Positions 18,261 to 29,542 of a stretch of 64,000 nt of DNA are shown here, piece by piece. Under the pieces are notes generated by a model. That model saw only the letters and a program-made list of their open reading frames with translations, was not told the origin of the DNA and made no database searches. Location of the stretch: assembly GCF_000234095.1 (NCBI RefSeq), contig NZ_JH376797.1, positions 260,493-324,492 of the forward strand. Reading direction: 5' to 3'. This DNA is from Centipeda infelix ATCC 43532 (lineage in GTDB: Bacteria; Bacillota; Negativicutes; Selenomonadales; Selenomonadaceae). Position 1 is the stretch's first letter. The number at the start of each line of letters is the position of its first letter. Both the position numbers and the translations under genes were made by a program.

Positions 18261-20692
18261 AGATGGGGCAGTATCCGCTCTCCTTCCTCTGCGGTCTCCT
18301 GGCGGCGTTTGGTCTGGGAACTTTTTGTAGTGCGTGGCTGCATATTTCTTTTGTAACATATGCGCCGTATTTCATCTCGTTGCTCTTGGCAGCAACCCTT
18401 ACATCGGCAGTCCTCGCTTTGAATGCAAATAAGCGGACGTGGATTGCCTTTGTAGGGCTTTTTTTCATATTGGGGCTTTTTCGCTTTGCCGCTGCATACG
18501 AGCTCTCCGCGCATGATATTTCTCATGCAGCAGGCGAGCGTGCGCGCGTTGTTGGGACGATTGTGGCCGCCCCCGTGGTCCGCACGGATGCGAATCAGGT
18601 GCAGCACATACGCTATACGGCGGAAGTTCACCATATAACGCGGGGACATGAGAAACATGCAGTCAGCGGAAAAATCTATATCTATATGCGTCATCAAGGG
18701 GATAATGCTCTGTCATACGGACAAATCGGCGATGAGATCACGGCGGAGGGGACGATTCGCCGTCCGCACAGCTATCAGAATCCGGGACTGATTGATACAG
18801 TATTTTTACTTCGCTGTGATGGAATTACGGCACGTCTCTTTGCAGAAAACAGCGAAATAGAGATCGTCCCCAACGAGACACCGACCTTTGCACAGGAATT
18901 TCTTCGGTATGCGGCACTGGTGCGCGTGCATTATATCGACCGTATGACGGAGGTCATGCCACGCGAAGATGCCGCCGCAATCTTTGCCATGCTTTTCGGT
19001 GGATACGAGGGCATCCGTCCGGAACTGCTCGAAGCCTTTACGGTCACGGGGATTGTGCACATCCTATCGGTCTCTGGCTCTCACATCAGCCTCCTCGCCG
19101 CAGTCATCGCGTGGATTGCGTTATTTTTTCGACTGCCGCGCGCCCTTTCTGCAGCAGCGGTCATCCTTGCGATTATCATCTATGTGATCCTCGCGGGTCT
19201 TGTTCCTCCCGCCATACGCTCGGGCATTATGGGGGCAGTTGCATTTCTGGGACTTGTGCTCGGACAGGAACGCGACGCACGATATATGCTGGTTCTTACG
19301 GGACTGCTCATGTTGATGGTCTCGCCTCTGCTCTTCTTTCATATCAGTTTTCAACTGTCTTTTTTGGCGACAACGGGGCTGCTCTTTCTTGCTCCCGTCC
19401 TTCGTGAACGAATGAAGCCTCTGCCACGCATACTCGCGGCAAGCCTCTCCATTACAATGGGAGCGCAGCTTGCGACACTGCCTGTTCTCGCGTGGCATTT
19501 CAACCAGATCTCCGTATCGTCGCTCCTTGCAAATCTCATTGTCGTACCTCTTGTTGATGTTATTATTATTCTCGGACTAGGCGGCGGTATTGCTGCCTTT
19601 TTTCTTCCATTTCTCGGTAAAATTGTCTTTGGTTTTGACAGCCTTCTGCTTGGTATGACGTTTGAAATAACGCGGGGGGTGGCAGCATTGCCCCTCGCAC
19701 AGCTCGAACTCCCCTCCATGGGGGTATGCGCAGGGCTTTTTTACTATGTGTTTCTTGCATTCTTTATTTTACCGCAAGAAAATCAGATAAAAATATTTGA
19801 ATTGATACGACGCTTTTATATAATTATCGTTACTATTCTTGTAGTGCTTGTTGTTGCTGTATTTTCTTGGCATATTGTGCGCCCCAATGAGATGGAAGTT
19901 CATTTTATCGATGTTGGACAAGGGGATGCAGCTCTCGTTTTGACACCGCACGGTCATGCTATGCTCTTTGATACGGGCGGCACGCGGGATGGTACGTTTG
20001 ATATCGGTGCGCGTGTCGATGTTCCGTATCTGCGCCATCATGGGATTCACGCCGTGGACTATATATTTCTCTCACATGCGCACGAGGACCATGCGGCAGG
20101 TGCAGGTGCCATTCTCTCCCGTCTTCCGGTAAAGCATGTCTATACCGCCGACGAGGGAACTGCCGCATACGCACGAAGTATGCGACTGGGGGATGGAAAT
20201 CCTCTCCTGATGAAATTGGGCAGGGCGGAGGCAGGGCAGTCAATTGTTTTGGACGGGGTGACGGTTGATGTTCTCTATGCCCCCGGCTATGGGGAGGTGG
20301 AACATGCAACGGGCAATGAAGTGTCGAATGTCTATCGGGTTCGCTATGGAAATGCAAGCTTTCTTTTTACGGGCGATCTTGTGAAGGAGCACGAGGAAAA
20401 AATGATTGCACAGGGAATAGATCTCCATGTGACGGTGCTCAAGGTGCCGCACCATGGTTCGGATACGTCCAGCAGTGAGGATTTTGTTCGTGCGACGCAC
20501 CCGCTCTACGCTGTTTACTGTGTGGGTGCGGACAATACGTTTGGACATCCGCGCACCTCTGTGGTGGAACGATATGAACGTATGGGCGTGCGATCTCTGC
20601 GTACAGATCGGGACGGTGCGGTTGTCTTTCGCACGGACGGGGAGCATCTTTCGGTCAGCACCTTTGTCGAGGGGAAAATTTTGCGTGACTGA
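18257..20692 (+). CDS. comEC: ComEC/Rec2 DNA uptake channel
   Basis: Polytopic membrane protein that carries single-stranded DNA across the cytoplasmic membrane. It has 811 residues: an N-terminal DUF4131-like part with several membrane spans (about 1-200), a Competence domain (about 220-510) containing GIVHILSVSGSHISLLAA, and a C-terminal metallo-beta-lactamase-like domain. That domain has FIDVGQGDAALVLTPHGH, FLSHAHEDHAAGA and VPHHGSDTSSSEDF. The HAHEDH motif is intact, so the domain may be an active nuclease as proposed for other ComEC proteins. With dprA and comEA, this suggests natural transformability. Confidence 0.95.
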   Translation: MKMGQYPLSFLCGLLAAFGLGTFCSAWLHISFVTYAPYFISLLLAATLTSAVLALNANKRTWIAFVGLFFILGLFRFAAAYELSAHDISHAAGERARVVGTIVAAPVVRTDANQVQHIRYTAEVHHITRGHEKHAVSGKIYIYMRHQGDNALSYGQIGDEITAEGTIRRPHSYQNPGLIDTVFLLRCDGITARLFAENSEIEIVPNETPTFAQEFLRYAALVRVHYIDRMTEVMPREDAAAIFAMLFGGYEGIRPELLEAFTVTGIVHILSVSGSHISLLAAVIAWIALFFRLPRALSAAAVILAIIIYVILAGLVPPAIRSGIMGAVAFLGLVLGQERDARYMLVLTGLLMLMVSPLLFFHISFQLSFLATTGLLFLAPVLRERMKPLPRILAASLSITMGAQLATLPVLAWHFNQISVSSLLANLIVVPLVDVIIILGLGGGIAAFFLPFLGKIVFGFDSLLLGMTFEITRGVAALPLAQLELPSMGVCAGLFYYVFLAFFILPQENQIKIFELIRRFYIIIVTILVVLVVAVFSWHIVRPNEMEVHFIDVGQGDAALVLTPHGHAMLFDTGGTRDGTFDIGARVDVPYLRHHGIHAVDYIFLSHAHEDHAAGAGAILSRLPVKHVYTADEGTAAYARSMRLGDGNPLLMKLGRAEAGQSIVLDGVTVDVLYAPGYGEVEHATGNEVSNVYRVRYGNASFLFTGDLVKEHEEKMIAQGIDLHVTVLKVPHHGSDTSSSEDFVRATHPLYAVYCVGADNTFGHPRTSVVERYERMGVRSLRTDRDGAVVFRTDGEHLSVSTFVEGKILRD

Positions 20693-20825
20693 TGACACAA
20701 CTTGGCTTTTTCTTTTTATTTACTTGTGTAACATATCTATTGTAATCCTACAAAATCCTACATATCTCACAAAATAAATACTTGCTTTTTTTGCGAAAAG
20801 TTGATAGAATACTACCTGTTGTTGT

Positions 20826-20902
20826 CGGGATGTGGCACAGTTTGGTAGCGCGCATCGTTCGGGACGATGAGGCCGCAGGTTCGAATCCTGTCATCCCGAC
20901 CA
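20826..20902 (+). tRNA. tRNA-Pro (CGG)
   Basis: A 77-base tRNA with encoded CCA (20900-20902). Acceptor CGGGATG (20826-20832) pairs with CATCCCG (20892-20898). Anticodon stem CATCG/CGATG surrounds loop TTCGGGA, with anticodon CGG at 20860-20862. The T-arm has GGTTCGAATCC. TAGAAT upstream near 20805 may be the -10. A short GC-rich hairpin with T-run (CAGCCGACAGGCGGGTCTTTTT) follows and may end the transcript. Confidence 0.95.
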
Positions 20903-20973
20903 TCTATATCGACACATAAAGACCAGCCGACAGGCGGGTCTTTTTCTGTTTATACACGGAATGTGAGGTATGT

Positions 20974-22257
20974 ATGACATTCGAGGAAAAACGCTGTGCG
21001 GAAGAATTGGTTGACTTTATTGAGGCTGCGACATCGCCGTATCATGCGGTGGAGCAGAGCAATAAATCCCTGTGCGCTGTTCCCATGGAGGAAAATGAGA
21101 AGGTCGCTGCAGGACAAATTTATTCTTTTCCGCTCTACCACACCGGGATGGTTTTTGTTGTGATTGGCGAAAATGCGGCGCAAGGACCGCTTCGCATTGC
21201 ATGCGCGCACACAGATTTTCCATGCCTGCGTGTAAAACCCAACCCCGTACTCCGAGAGCATGGCTATGGCAAGCTGAATGTTGAGGTATATGGGGGACTG
21301 ATCCGCAGTACATGGCTGGATCGTCCGCTCTCGCTCGCGGGTGCGGTCGCTCTGCGCGGTGTGGATCCCTTTGCGCCGACATTGCGGCTTGTGGACTTTC
21401 GCCGTCCGCTCATGATTGTGCCAAATCTTGCAATTCACATGAACCGCAAGGTGAATGAAGGGGTTGAGCTGAAGCCGCAAAAGGATCTTCTGCCATTGTT
21501 CTTCCAAAACGGCGACGGCGATGAGGATGATACGAAGAAACTGCTTGTCCTGCTCGCGGAGGAACTCGGCGTTTCGGCGGAGGATATTCTCTCCTATGAT
21601 CTGAATGCCTATCCCTATGAGTGCGGCTGTCTTTTGGGATGCGACGACGCTTTTCTCTCCGCACCGCGCCTTGACAACCTCTCATCAGTCAAGGCGTGTA
21701 TGGATGCCATCCGAGAATGGAACGGTGAAGGTATTCGCGTTGTGGCTCTCTTCGACAATGAAGAGGTGGGGAGCCGCACAAAGCAGGGCGCAGGCTCAAC
21801 GGCACTCGCTATCCTGTTGGAGCGTGTCTGCTACAAGCTGGGGCTTGACCGAGAGGAATATCTCAGAAAAGTTATGGAAGGGTTCTGTCTTTCTGTAGAT
21901 GTTGCACATGCCCTGCATCCGAATGCCCCCGAGAAGGCAGACCCGACGAATCAGCCTGTGCTGGGCGGCGGCACTGTCCTCAAGGTCGCTGCGAATCAGT
22001 CCTATGCCGGCGATCCCGAAGCATTTGCCGTTGTTGCGGGGCTTTGTGAAGGTGCGGGGATTCCGTATCAGGTCTTTACAAATCACTCCGATGCGGCGGG
22101 CGGTGCGACACTTGGGTCGATTCTCTCCACGCAGGTTCCGATGCGGACGATGGACATCGGCGCACCAATTCTTGGAATGCATTCGGCACGCGAAACAATG
22201 GGAGCACGGGATCAGTTCGCCCTCACGCAGCTGCTTATGTCTTTTTTCTCCGCTTGA
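20974..22257 (+). CDS. M18 family aminopeptidase
   Basis: Zinc aminopeptidase of the aspartyl aminopeptidase (M18) family, 427 residues, predicted cytosolic. Metal and catalytic motifs in order are [16 protein letters not shown] (His), [25 protein letters not shown] (Glu pair) and [14 protein letters not shown] (C-terminal His). GAGGT lies just before the ATG. The next gene (dtd) starts 59 bases on. Specificity within M18 (Asp/Glu versus broader) cannot be read off the sequence. Confidence 0.93.
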   Translation: MTFEEKRCAEELVDFIEAATSPYHAVEQSNKSLCAVPMEENEKVAAGQIYSFPLYHTGMVFVVIGENAAQGPLRIACAHTDFPCLRVKPNPVLREHGYGKLNVEVYGGLIRSTWLDRPLSLAGAVALRGVDPFAPTLRLVDFRRPLMIVPNLAIHMNRKVNEGVELKPQKDLLPLFFQNGDGDEDDTKKLLVLLAEELGVSAEDILSYDLNAYPYECGCLLGCDDAFLSAPRLDNLSSVKACMDAIREWNGEGIRVVALFDNEEVGSRTKQGAGSTALAILLERVCYKLGLDREEYLRKVMEGFCLSVDVAHALHPNAPEKADPTNQPVLGGGTVLKVAANQSYAGDPEAFAVVAGLCEGAGIPYQVFTNHSDAAGGATLGSILSTQVPMRTMDIGAPILGMHSARETMGARDQFALTQLLMSFFSA

Positions 22258-22316
22258 GAGACATTCACATAGAAGCGTGTTATAATAGGAAATATTGGGT
22301 AGAAAGAAGGGATTTC

Positions 22317-22760
22317 TTGCGTGCGGTCGTCACACGAGTGAAAGAAGCGTCCGTCGAAATTGAAGGACGTATCTGTGGGCAGATTCAGGTCGGCTATCTT
22401 ATTTTGCTGGGGATTGCCCCCGAGGATACATGGGAGGATGCTGCGCATCTGGCGGAAAAAGTCGTTCATCTGCGTGTGTTTTCCGATGAAAACGGAAAGA
22501 TGAACCGTGCGCTTGCCGAGGTGGATGGTGCGGTACTTGTGATTTCACAGTTTACCCTGTTTGCCGATCTCAAAAAGCGTCGCCCGGGATTCTCCAAGGC
22601 GGCAAAACCGGAGCATGCAATCCCGCTCTATGAAGCGTTTATGAAGGAGCTCAGGGAGCGCTGTGTGCATGTCGAATGCGGAGCGTTCGGCGCGGATATG
22701 CAGGTGTCCTCGCTCAACGACGGCCCCGTCACCCTGCTCTTTGATACGACCGAGGTATGA
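22317..22760 (+). CDS. dtd: D-aminoacyl-tRNA deacylase
   Basis: Hydrolyses D-aminoacyl-tRNAs and so prevents D-amino acids entering protein. It has 147 residues. Family motifs [16 protein letters not shown] and [11 protein letters not shown] are both present. TTG 22317 follows AGAAAGAAGGG and yields the standard N-terminus ([17 protein letters not shown]); the longer frame from 22254 would overlap the preceding stop and is rejected. The aminopeptidase at 22762 begins directly after its stop, so the two are co-translated. Confidence 0.94.
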   Translation: MRAVVTRVKEASVEIEGRICGQIQVGYLILLGIAPEDTWEDAAHLAEKVVHLRVFSDENGKMNRALAEVDGAVLVISQFTLFADLKKRRPGFSKAAKPEHAIPLYEAFMKELRERCVHVECGAFGADMQVSSLNDGPVTLLFDTTEV

Positions 22761-22761
22761 A

Positions 22762-23997
22762 ATGAATACGGATTTATTAAAAAAATACGCAGCTCTTGTG
22801 GTTCGTGTTGGCGTCAACCTCCAGAAGAATCAGCCGCTTGTCATCCATGCACCGATTACGTGTGCGGACTTCGTACACGCGCTCACATCAGAGGCATACG
22901 ATGTCGGTGCCTATGATGTTGCTGTCAACTGGAACGATGAGGAGTTCTCCCACATTCGCTTTCAGAAGGCAAATGAGGAGCGCTTTCGCGAATTCCCTGC
23001 GTGGCGCAAGGCGTTTTATGACGAGCATGCGGCACAGGGTGCGGCATTCATCTCGATTGCGGCATCGGATCCCGACCTCTATTCGGACATCGATCCGAAG
23101 CGTCTCACGGAGGCGAGCCAGACGGCGGGCAAAGCTCTCATGGACTACCGTGCGCGTCTGATGAGCAATAAGAACACATGGTGTGTTATCTCTGTGCCGA
23201 CAACAGCATGGGCACGCAAGGTGTTTCCAAATTGCTCGGATGCGGAGGCGGTGGAGCGTCTTTGGGGAGAGATCCTCAGTGCTGTGCATGTCTCCGAAAA
23301 TGAGGATGCCGTATCTGCGTGGCGCACGCACATTGATGTTTTGCAAAAGAGGACAGCCTTTCTCAATGCACAGGCATTTACGGAGCTGCACTATCGGAAT
23401 CATCTTGGTACGGATCTGCGCATTGAACTGCCAAAAGGTCATATCTGGATGGGCGGTGCGGAAAAATCCGCAGAGGGAACGCTCTTTGCCGCCAATCTTC
23501 CGACGGAAGAGGTATATACGCTTCCGAAACGCGACGGGGTGAACGGTACGGTCGTTGCCTCGAAGCCGCTCCACTACAACGGGAATCTGATCAGCGGATT
23601 CACGCTTACGTTTGAGGCGGGGCAGGTTGTCTCCTACAAGGCAGAGCAGGGGGAAGAACATTTGAAGGAACTGCTCCATACGGATGAGGGCGCGTCCTTC
23701 CTCGGCGAAGTGGCACTTGTGCCGTATGACTCTCCGATCTCGCAGAGCGGCATCCTCTTTTACAATACGCTCTTCGATGAGAACGCATCCTGCCACCTTG
23801 CCTTTGGGAAGGCCTATCCGACCTGCATAAAAGGCGGAGAAAGTATGACAGAGGATGAACTTCGTCAGCACGGTGTCAACCATTCGCTTGTCCATGAGGA
23901 CTTTATGATTGGCACGAAAGACCTCACGGTGGTCGGACGGACATCATCCGGCGAATCCGTTACCATCATTGAACATGGAAACTTTAGGAATCACTGA
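22762..23997 (+). CDS. M29 family aminopeptidase (AmpS/PepS-like)
   Basis: Metallo-aminopeptidase of the thermophilic-aminopeptidase (M29) family, 411 residues. Typical segments are LLKKYAALVVRVGVNLQKNQ at the start, ELHYRNHLGTDLRIELPKGH, NLPTEEVYTLPKRDGVNGTV, SQSGILFYNTLFDENASCHL and NHSLVHEDFMIGTKDL. ATG 22762 follows the dtd stop with one base between; the frame upstream of it lies inside dtd. The last codons and the stop (RNH-TGA) fall inside a dispersed repeat that starts at about 23986, so the gene end appears to be supplied by that insertion. Confidence 0.92.
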   Translation: MNTDLLKKYAALVVRVGVNLQKNQPLVIHAPITCADFVHALTSEAYDVGAYDVAVNWNDEEFSHIRFQKANEERFREFPAWRKAFYDEHAAQGAAFISIAASDPDLYSDIDPKRLTEASQTAGKALMDYRARLMSNKNTWCVISVPTTAWARKVFPNCSDAEAVERLWGEILSAVHVSENEDAVSAWRTHIDVLQKRTAFLNAQAFTELHYRNHLGTDLRIELPKGHIWMGGAEKSAEGTLFAANLPTEEVYTLPKRDGVNGTVVASKPLHYNGNLISGFTLTFEAGQVVSYKAEQGEEHLKELLHTDEGASFLGEVALVPYDSPISQSGILFYNTLFDENASCHLAFGKAYPTCIKGGESMTEDELRQHGVNHSLVHEDFMIGTKDLTVVGRTSSGESVTIIEHGNFRNH

Positions 23998-24147
23998 TAA
24001 AATGAAGTCCGTCAGATTGGCGTAGATTTTTTCATCCGAACAAGAAGGCAAACCGGACGCATAGCCAAAGCTATGTGGAGGATTTGCCGACGAAGTGCGG
24101 GCAAAAAAGATGCGTCAAGATGGCATGGCTGAATTTATCAGTGCTTT
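23986..24147 (+). repeat. Dispersed palindromic repeat, long copy (about 160 bases)
   Basis: Left end AGGAATCACTGATAAAATG and right end GCTGAATTTATCAGTGCTTTC are imperfect inverted repeats sharing CACTGATAAA. A second copy at 31902-31976 (opposite strand) shares ATGAAGTCCGTCAGAT and AGATGCGTCAAGATG but lacks about 85 internal bases. The internal part here folds by itself (GGCAAACC with GGATTTGCC; CATAGC with GCTATG). It has no coding capacity. It fits a MITE-like or REP-like element. Confidence 0.75.
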
Positions 24148-24181
24148 CGTTACCTTCTAACGAGGCATGAGGTGAGAGGAT

Positions 24182-24823
24182 ATGCAGAGATATTTTCGTT
24201 ACAGTGTGCTGATGCTTCTTTGTCTTCTTTCTTTCCTGTTCACTTTGGATGGAGAAGCTGCGGGCAAGATCAAAGCAGAGGACTTTTCCTATCAGAACAT
24301 ATCGCTCGGAAACTCTGAGGAGAATCTGCGTGCACGCTGGGGAGAGCCTGATGTTCAGACCGAACAAGTCATCTGGGGCATTCATCTCAAGACTTTTACC
24401 TATGGGGATATTGTCGTTTCAACTACAGTTACAAGCGGAAAGGTGGTTGATATCAATCTGATCGGTGAGAAGTATCGTCTGCGCAAGGATGTCCACTATG
24501 GCTCGACGAGTAGTTATCTCATGAAGGTGTATGGAAAAATGCCGCGTCATTTTTTGGACGGCAACACTTGTTATGTATTCTCCCATCCAGAACATCCACG
24601 TGAGCGTTTGATTTTGAATCTCGATGCAGAGAACCATGCGCTTACATCGGCGCGTATTACAATGCTCCCACTCAGTGACGAGGAAGCTGACGAGATGGCT
24701 CTGTCCGATGACGAATCCTTTGTCGAGCTCGATCTGAAGCACAGCTTTATTGCATCCAAGGAGATTGATGTGTCCAATCTTCCAAAGAACGACAATGTGA
24801 AGCTGGGAGGCTATGTCAAATGA
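24182..24823 (+). CDS. Secreted protein of unknown function
   Basis: 213 residues with a signal peptide (MQRYFRYSVLMLLCLLSFLF, cleavage probably after GEAA). The mature part starts near KIKAEDFSYQNISLG and carries SEENLRARWGEPD, which resembles the short helix-turn of BamE/SmpA-like folds; that is only a resemblance. The C-terminal third is acidic (LSDEEADEMALSDDESF). GAGGTGAGAGGAT precedes the ATG. The stop overlaps the start of the YitT-family gene by 4 bases, so the two are co-translated. No confident family. Confidence 0.7.
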   Translation: MQRYFRYSVLMLLCLLSFLFTLDGEAAGKIKAEDFSYQNISLGNSEENLRARWGEPDVQTEQVIWGIHLKTFTYGDIVVSTTVTSGKVVDINLIGEKYRLRKDVHYGSTSSYLMKVYGKMPRHFLDGNTCYVFSHPEHPRERLILNLDAENHALTSARITMLPLSDEEADEMALSDDESFVELDLKHSFIASKEIDVSNLPKNDNVKLGGYVK

Positions 24824-25737
24824 CACATGAGCTGCATATGCGCGTACTTGGACACCGCGTCATGCGCTATGCCGGAATCGCTCTCGGCTGCCTGATCGCA
24901 AGCTGCTCAATCAATCTCTTTCTCGTTCCTGCCCATCTCCTCACAGGCGGTGCAACGGGCATTGCGATGATAGTATATTATCTTTTTGGTCTGCCCATCG
25001 GTCTTCAGACATTCGTCTATAATATCCCGCTGCTCTTCATGGCGTGGCGGTTGATGGGACGGGCGTATACCGTTGATATCATCATCGGTACGGCGATCTT
25101 CTCGTTCTTTCTCGACTTGACGCGACCACTCAATGCCTATGCGCCCGTGAGTGACATGATGCTCACCACTGTATACGGCGGTGTCTTTGCAGGGCTGGGG
25201 TACGGACTTGTCTTCCGCATGAACGGCAGTACGGGTGGTTTTGACATCCTCGCTGCGATCGTTCGCAAATACTATGACCTGCATATGGGCGGCGTTCTTT
25301 TCTCGATGAACTGTTTCATCATGCTCATTGCGGCGTTTCTGTTCGGGATGGCCCCCGCGATGTTTACCCTCATCTATATGTTCATCAATGCAACGGTTGT
25401 AGATAAGATTGTCGCAGGCTTCAATCATCGCAAGGCGGTTCTCATCATATCAAATAAACACAAAGAAATTGCCGAGAGCATTATTGATGAAATGCACCGT
25501 GGCGTCACGTTTCTGCATGGACAAGGGGCATACACGCGCCGCGAACGAAATGTAGTTTTCGTTGCGGTCGGTACAACGCAGGTCGGCAAACTAAAATTTA
25601 TTGTGCACAATGTTGATCCCCATGCCTTCGTCATCATCATGTCCGCGAATGAGGTCATGGGACGCGGCTTCGGGCGAATCAATCAAAATGATGCTTCGGC
25701 ATCAGACGATAACTATGAAGAAAAGGGAGGGAAATAA
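24820..25737 (+). CDS. YitT family membrane protein
   Basis: 305 residues: five to six membrane spans (about 15-205), then a cytosolic DUF2179 domain (about 215-290) with FLHGQGAYTRRERNVVFVAV. FLVPAHLLTGGATGIAMI, GGVFAGLGYGLVFRMNGSTG and GGFDILAAI are typical of the family. The transport or regulatory role of YitT proteins is not established. It is translationally coupled to the secreted protein upstream, and the MBL-fold gene follows 5 bases later. Confidence 0.9.
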   Translation: MTHELHMRVLGHRVMRYAGIALGCLIASCSINLFLVPAHLLTGGATGIAMIVYYLFGLPIGLQTFVYNIPLLFMAWRLMGRAYTVDIIIGTAIFSFFLDLTRPLNAYAPVSDMMLTTVYGGVFAGLGYGLVFRMNGSTGGFDILAAIVRKYYDLHMGGVLFSMNCFIMLIAAFLFGMAPAMFTLIYMFINATVVDKIVAGFNHRKAVLIISNKHKEIAESIIDEMHRGVTFLHGQGAYTRRERNVVFVAVGTTQVGKLKFIVHNVDPHAFVIIMSANEVMGRGFGRINQNDASASDDNYEEKGGK

Positions 25738-25742
25738 ACGCT

Positions 25743-26447
25743 ATGGACGTAACCTATTTGCTGAACAGTGGTTTTCTCGTGCGTGTGGATGATGTCCTGC
25801 TGGTCTTTGACGCATTTGACGACCCTGCGGGTGTGCTCGATCAAGAGTTGGCAAAAGACAACTTTACACATCTGTATTTCTTTGCCTCCCATGCACATTT
25901 CGACCACTTCAATCCGATGATCGCACGTTATGCCGATAAGGTGCAGCGGTATCTCCTGAGTGAGGATATACGACGAACTCCGGGGGCTGCACGTATCCCT
26001 GCGGACCAGATCAGCTGGATTGGTCTCTATGACGCATGGCAGGATGATCGTATTACGGTGACAAGTTTTTCTTCGACTGACGAAGGGACATCCTTCCTTG
26101 TGGAGACCAACGCCAAACGCATCTTCCACGCCGGGGATTTTAACTGGTGGGATTGGACGGGGGAAACTGACGAAAACCGAAAACTTGCGGAGAACGGCTT
26201 TCGTAAGCAGATAAAACGGCTCGCGGGCCTGTCCTTCGATCTTGCATTTTTTCCCGTGGATGGGAGGCTCGGTCCGTCGATGGAACGCGGTGCAAAGGTG
26301 TTCTGTGCTGAGACGCACCCAAAGGCTCTCGTTTCCATGCACTCCGTCGGCTATCCCGCATGGCACCCGTCCGAAGGATTCTTTACGGCAGGACGTGAGA
26401 TTCCGATCTGGTCGCCGACCAAAGCGGGCGAGCAACATTCTTTTTGA
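25743..26447 (+). CDS. MBL-fold metallo-hydrolase
   Basis: 234 residues with the metallo-beta-lactamase core: [20 protein letters not shown], the metal motif [11 protein letters not shown] (about 55-62) and later [14 protein letters not shown] with the second metal Asp. It resembles the UlaG/YcjI-like branch with a compact C-terminus. The substrate cannot be predicted. It starts at ATG 25743, 5 bases after the YitT-family stop, in the same operon; its stop falls just before the cyclophilin ribosome site. Confidence 0.85.
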   Translation: MDVTYLLNSGFLVRVDDVLLVFDAFDDPAGVLDQELAKDNFTHLYFFASHAHFDHFNPMIARYADKVQRYLLSEDIRRTPGAARIPADQISWIGLYDAWQDDRITVTSFSSTDEGTSFLVETNAKRIFHAGDFNWWDWTGETDENRKLAENGFRKQIKRLAGLSFDLAFFPVDGRLGPSMERGAKVFCAETHPKALVSMHSVGYPAWHPSEGFFTAGREIPIWSPTKAGEQHSF

Positions 26448-26482
26448 AATATAGGTTGAAATATAGGAGGGCATTCGGTAGA

Positions 26483-27097
26483 ATGGGGAAGAAATTTTAT
26501 CTTTTGACAGTCGGCGTTCTTGTTGCTATTGCTGCAGTACTATTTGCAGCACACAGCGGGAATGCTGGGATGTCATTCAATATGTTGTTGGATCAGGAAA
26601 AAGGAGAGAACAGAGCAGTGACAAAAAATCGCATTGCAGAATTTACAACGAACAAGGGCACGTTCGAGGTGGAACTTTTCGAGGACAAAGCTCCCATTAC
26701 AACAAAGAACTTCATCGATCTCTCGGAAAAGGGCTTCTATGACGGGCTGATCTTCCATCGCGTCATCGACGGTTTCATGATTCAGGGCGGTGATCCGAGC
26801 GGAAACGGGACGGGCGGTCCAGGATATACGATCCCCGATGAGTTCGATCCCTCTCTCAAGCATGACGATGAGGGCATTCTCTCTATGGCGAACGCAGGTC
26901 CCAATACGGGCGGCAGTCAGTTCTTTATCACACTTGCTGCCACCCCGTGGTTAAACAACAAACACGCGGTCTTTGGCAAGGTTATTGAGGGCATGGACGT
27001 GGTGTGCGACATCGGTCATACGCCGACTGGATACGCTGACCGCCCCGTGCACGATGTCGTGATTGAGAAAATCACGATTAAAGACGCGGTAAAATGA
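26483..27097 (+). CDS. Peptidyl-prolyl cis-trans isomerase, cyclophilin type, membrane-anchored or secreted
   Basis: Proline isomerase of 204 residues. An N-terminal hydrophobic segment ([19 protein letters not shown]) is followed by a cyclophilin domain with [36 protein letters not shown] and [20 protein letters not shown] 26483 follows AGGAGG. A second ribosome site (AAAAGGAGAG, 26598-26607) precedes an in-frame GTG at 26618, which would give a cytosolic form starting [13 protein letters not shown]. The frame is open to 26444 without better start signals. The stop overlaps the GIY-YIG gene. Confidence 0.9.
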   Translation: MGKKFYLLTVGVLVAIAAVLFAAHSGNAGMSFNMLLDQEKGENRAVTKNRIAEFTTNKGTFEVELFEDKAPITTKNFIDLSEKGFYDGLIFHRVIDGFMIQGGDPSGNGTGGPGYTIPDEFDPSLKHDDEGILSMANAGPNTGGSQFFITLAATPWLNNKHAVFGKVIEGMDVVCDIGHTPTGYADRPVHDVVIEKITIKDAVK

Positions 27098-27393
27098 ACT
27101 ATGCCTACCTTTTGTTGTGTGCGGACGGGAGTCTCTACGCCGGTTGGACGAACGATCTCCGGCGGCGGCTTCGCGCACACAACGAAGGAAACGGGGCGAA
27201 GTATACGCGTGCCCGTCGACCTGTCTGCCTCGTCTATGCCGAGGCATTTGAAACGAAAGAGGAAGCGCAGAAACGAGAATGCCAATTCAAGAAGCTGCGC
27301 CGCCCACAGAGGCTTTTGCTCATTCGTGCAGGACAGGAAAACGCGGAGATCACTGCTTTGGTAGAAAGTATCAATTCGGTGAATATACAATAA
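27094..27393 (+). CDS. GIY-YIG nuclease-superfamily protein (UPF0213/YhbQ-like)
   Basis: 99 residues, a stand-alone GIY-YIG domain: [20 protein letters not shown] carries the paired tyrosine strands (AYLL/YAG), then [20 protein letters not shown] with the catalytic-type Arg, and [19 protein letters not shown] with the Glu/Lys helix. The YhbQ group has been linked to DNA or RNA cleavage, but its physiological role is unsettled. ATG overlaps the cyclophilin stop, so it is co-translated. Confidence 0.88.
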   Translation: MNYAYLLLCADGSLYAGWTNDLRRRLRAHNEGNGAKYTRARRPVCLVYAEAFETKEEAQKRECQFKKLRRPQRLLLIRAGQENAEITALVESINSVNIQ

Positions 27394-27406
27394 AGGGGAT
27401 TATTTC

Positions 27407-27877
27407 ATGACAGAGAAGAAGGTCATGCTGACCGAGGACGGCTACAACAAGCTCGTCGAAAAGCTCAATTATCTCAAAAGTGTACGCCGCATCGAGGTTG
27501 CCGAACGGCTGAAGGCTGCCATCGCGCTCGGAGATCTCTCCGAGAACTCCGAGTATGATGATGCGAAAAACGAGCAGGCATTCCTTGAGGGCGAGATTCA
27601 GGAACTCGAAACGAAGATCCGCAACTCCGATATCATCAAGGCGGGCGATGGCAAGACTGTCACCATGGGCAGCCGTGTGACGGTAAAGGATCTGGAATTC
27701 GATGAGGATGAGACCTTCCTCATCGTCGGTTCGACCGAAGCAGATCCGGATGAAGGGAAGATTTCAAACGAATCGCCGCTCGGCATGGCATTGCTCGGGC
27801 AGCAGATTGACCATGTAGTCAATGTCAATGCACCAGCCGGTATTATTCAGTACAAGATCATGGATATCAAGAAGTAA
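27407..27877 (+). CDS. greA: Transcription elongation factor GreA
   Basis: Rescues backtracked RNA polymerase by stimulating transcript cleavage. It has 156 residues. The N-terminal coiled coil contains LTEDGYNKLVEKLNYLKS and GDLSENSEYDDAKNEQAFLE, with the acidic tip (DLSENSEYDDAK) that reaches the catalytic site. The C-terminal FKBP-like domain has ISNESPLGMALLGQ. AAGGGG precedes the ATG. lysS starts 9 bases downstream, the usual Firmicute pairing. Confidence 0.96.
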   Translation: MTEKKVMLTEDGYNKLVEKLNYLKSVRRIEVAERLKAAIALGDLSENSEYDDAKNEQAFLEGEIQELETKIRNSDIIKAGDGKTVTMGSRVTVKDLEFDEDETFLIVGSTEADPDEGKISNESPLGMALLGQQIDHVVNVNAPAGIIQYKIMDIKK

Positions 27878-29398
<1,521 letters not shown>

Positions 29399-29408
29399 TT
29401 TGAGAAAC

Positions 29409-29450
29409 GCCTTGACAAGCAAGCCTCTTATCGCATATACTTGTCAAGGC
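29409..29450 (+). promoter_or_regulatory. tRNA-Tyr/tRNA-Met promoter bracketed by a perfect inverted repeat
   Basis: TTGACA (29412-29417), an 18-base spacer and TATACT (29436-29441). GCCTTGACAAG (29409-29419) and CTTGTCAAGGC (29440-29450) are perfect inverted repeats, so the -35 sits in the left half and the -10 touches the right half. No T-run follows, so it is not an obvious lysS terminator. Confidence 0.7.
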
Positions 29451-29454
29451 TCAC

Positions 29455-29540
29455 GGGTAGGTGGCCGAGTGGTTAAAGGCAACAGACTGTAAATCTGTCA
29501 TCTTCGGATTACGATGGTTCGAATCCATCCCTGCCCACCA
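29455..29540 (+). tRNA. tRNA-Tyr (GTA)
   Basis: An 86-base class II tRNA with a long variable arm (CATCTTCGGATTACG region) and encoded CCA. Acceptor GGGTAGG (29455-29461) pairs with CCTGCCC (29530-29536). Loop CTGTAAA carries anticodon GTA at 29489-29491. It lies 2 bases upstream of tRNA-Met, in the same transcript. Confidence 0.95.
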
Positions 29541-29542
29541 CC

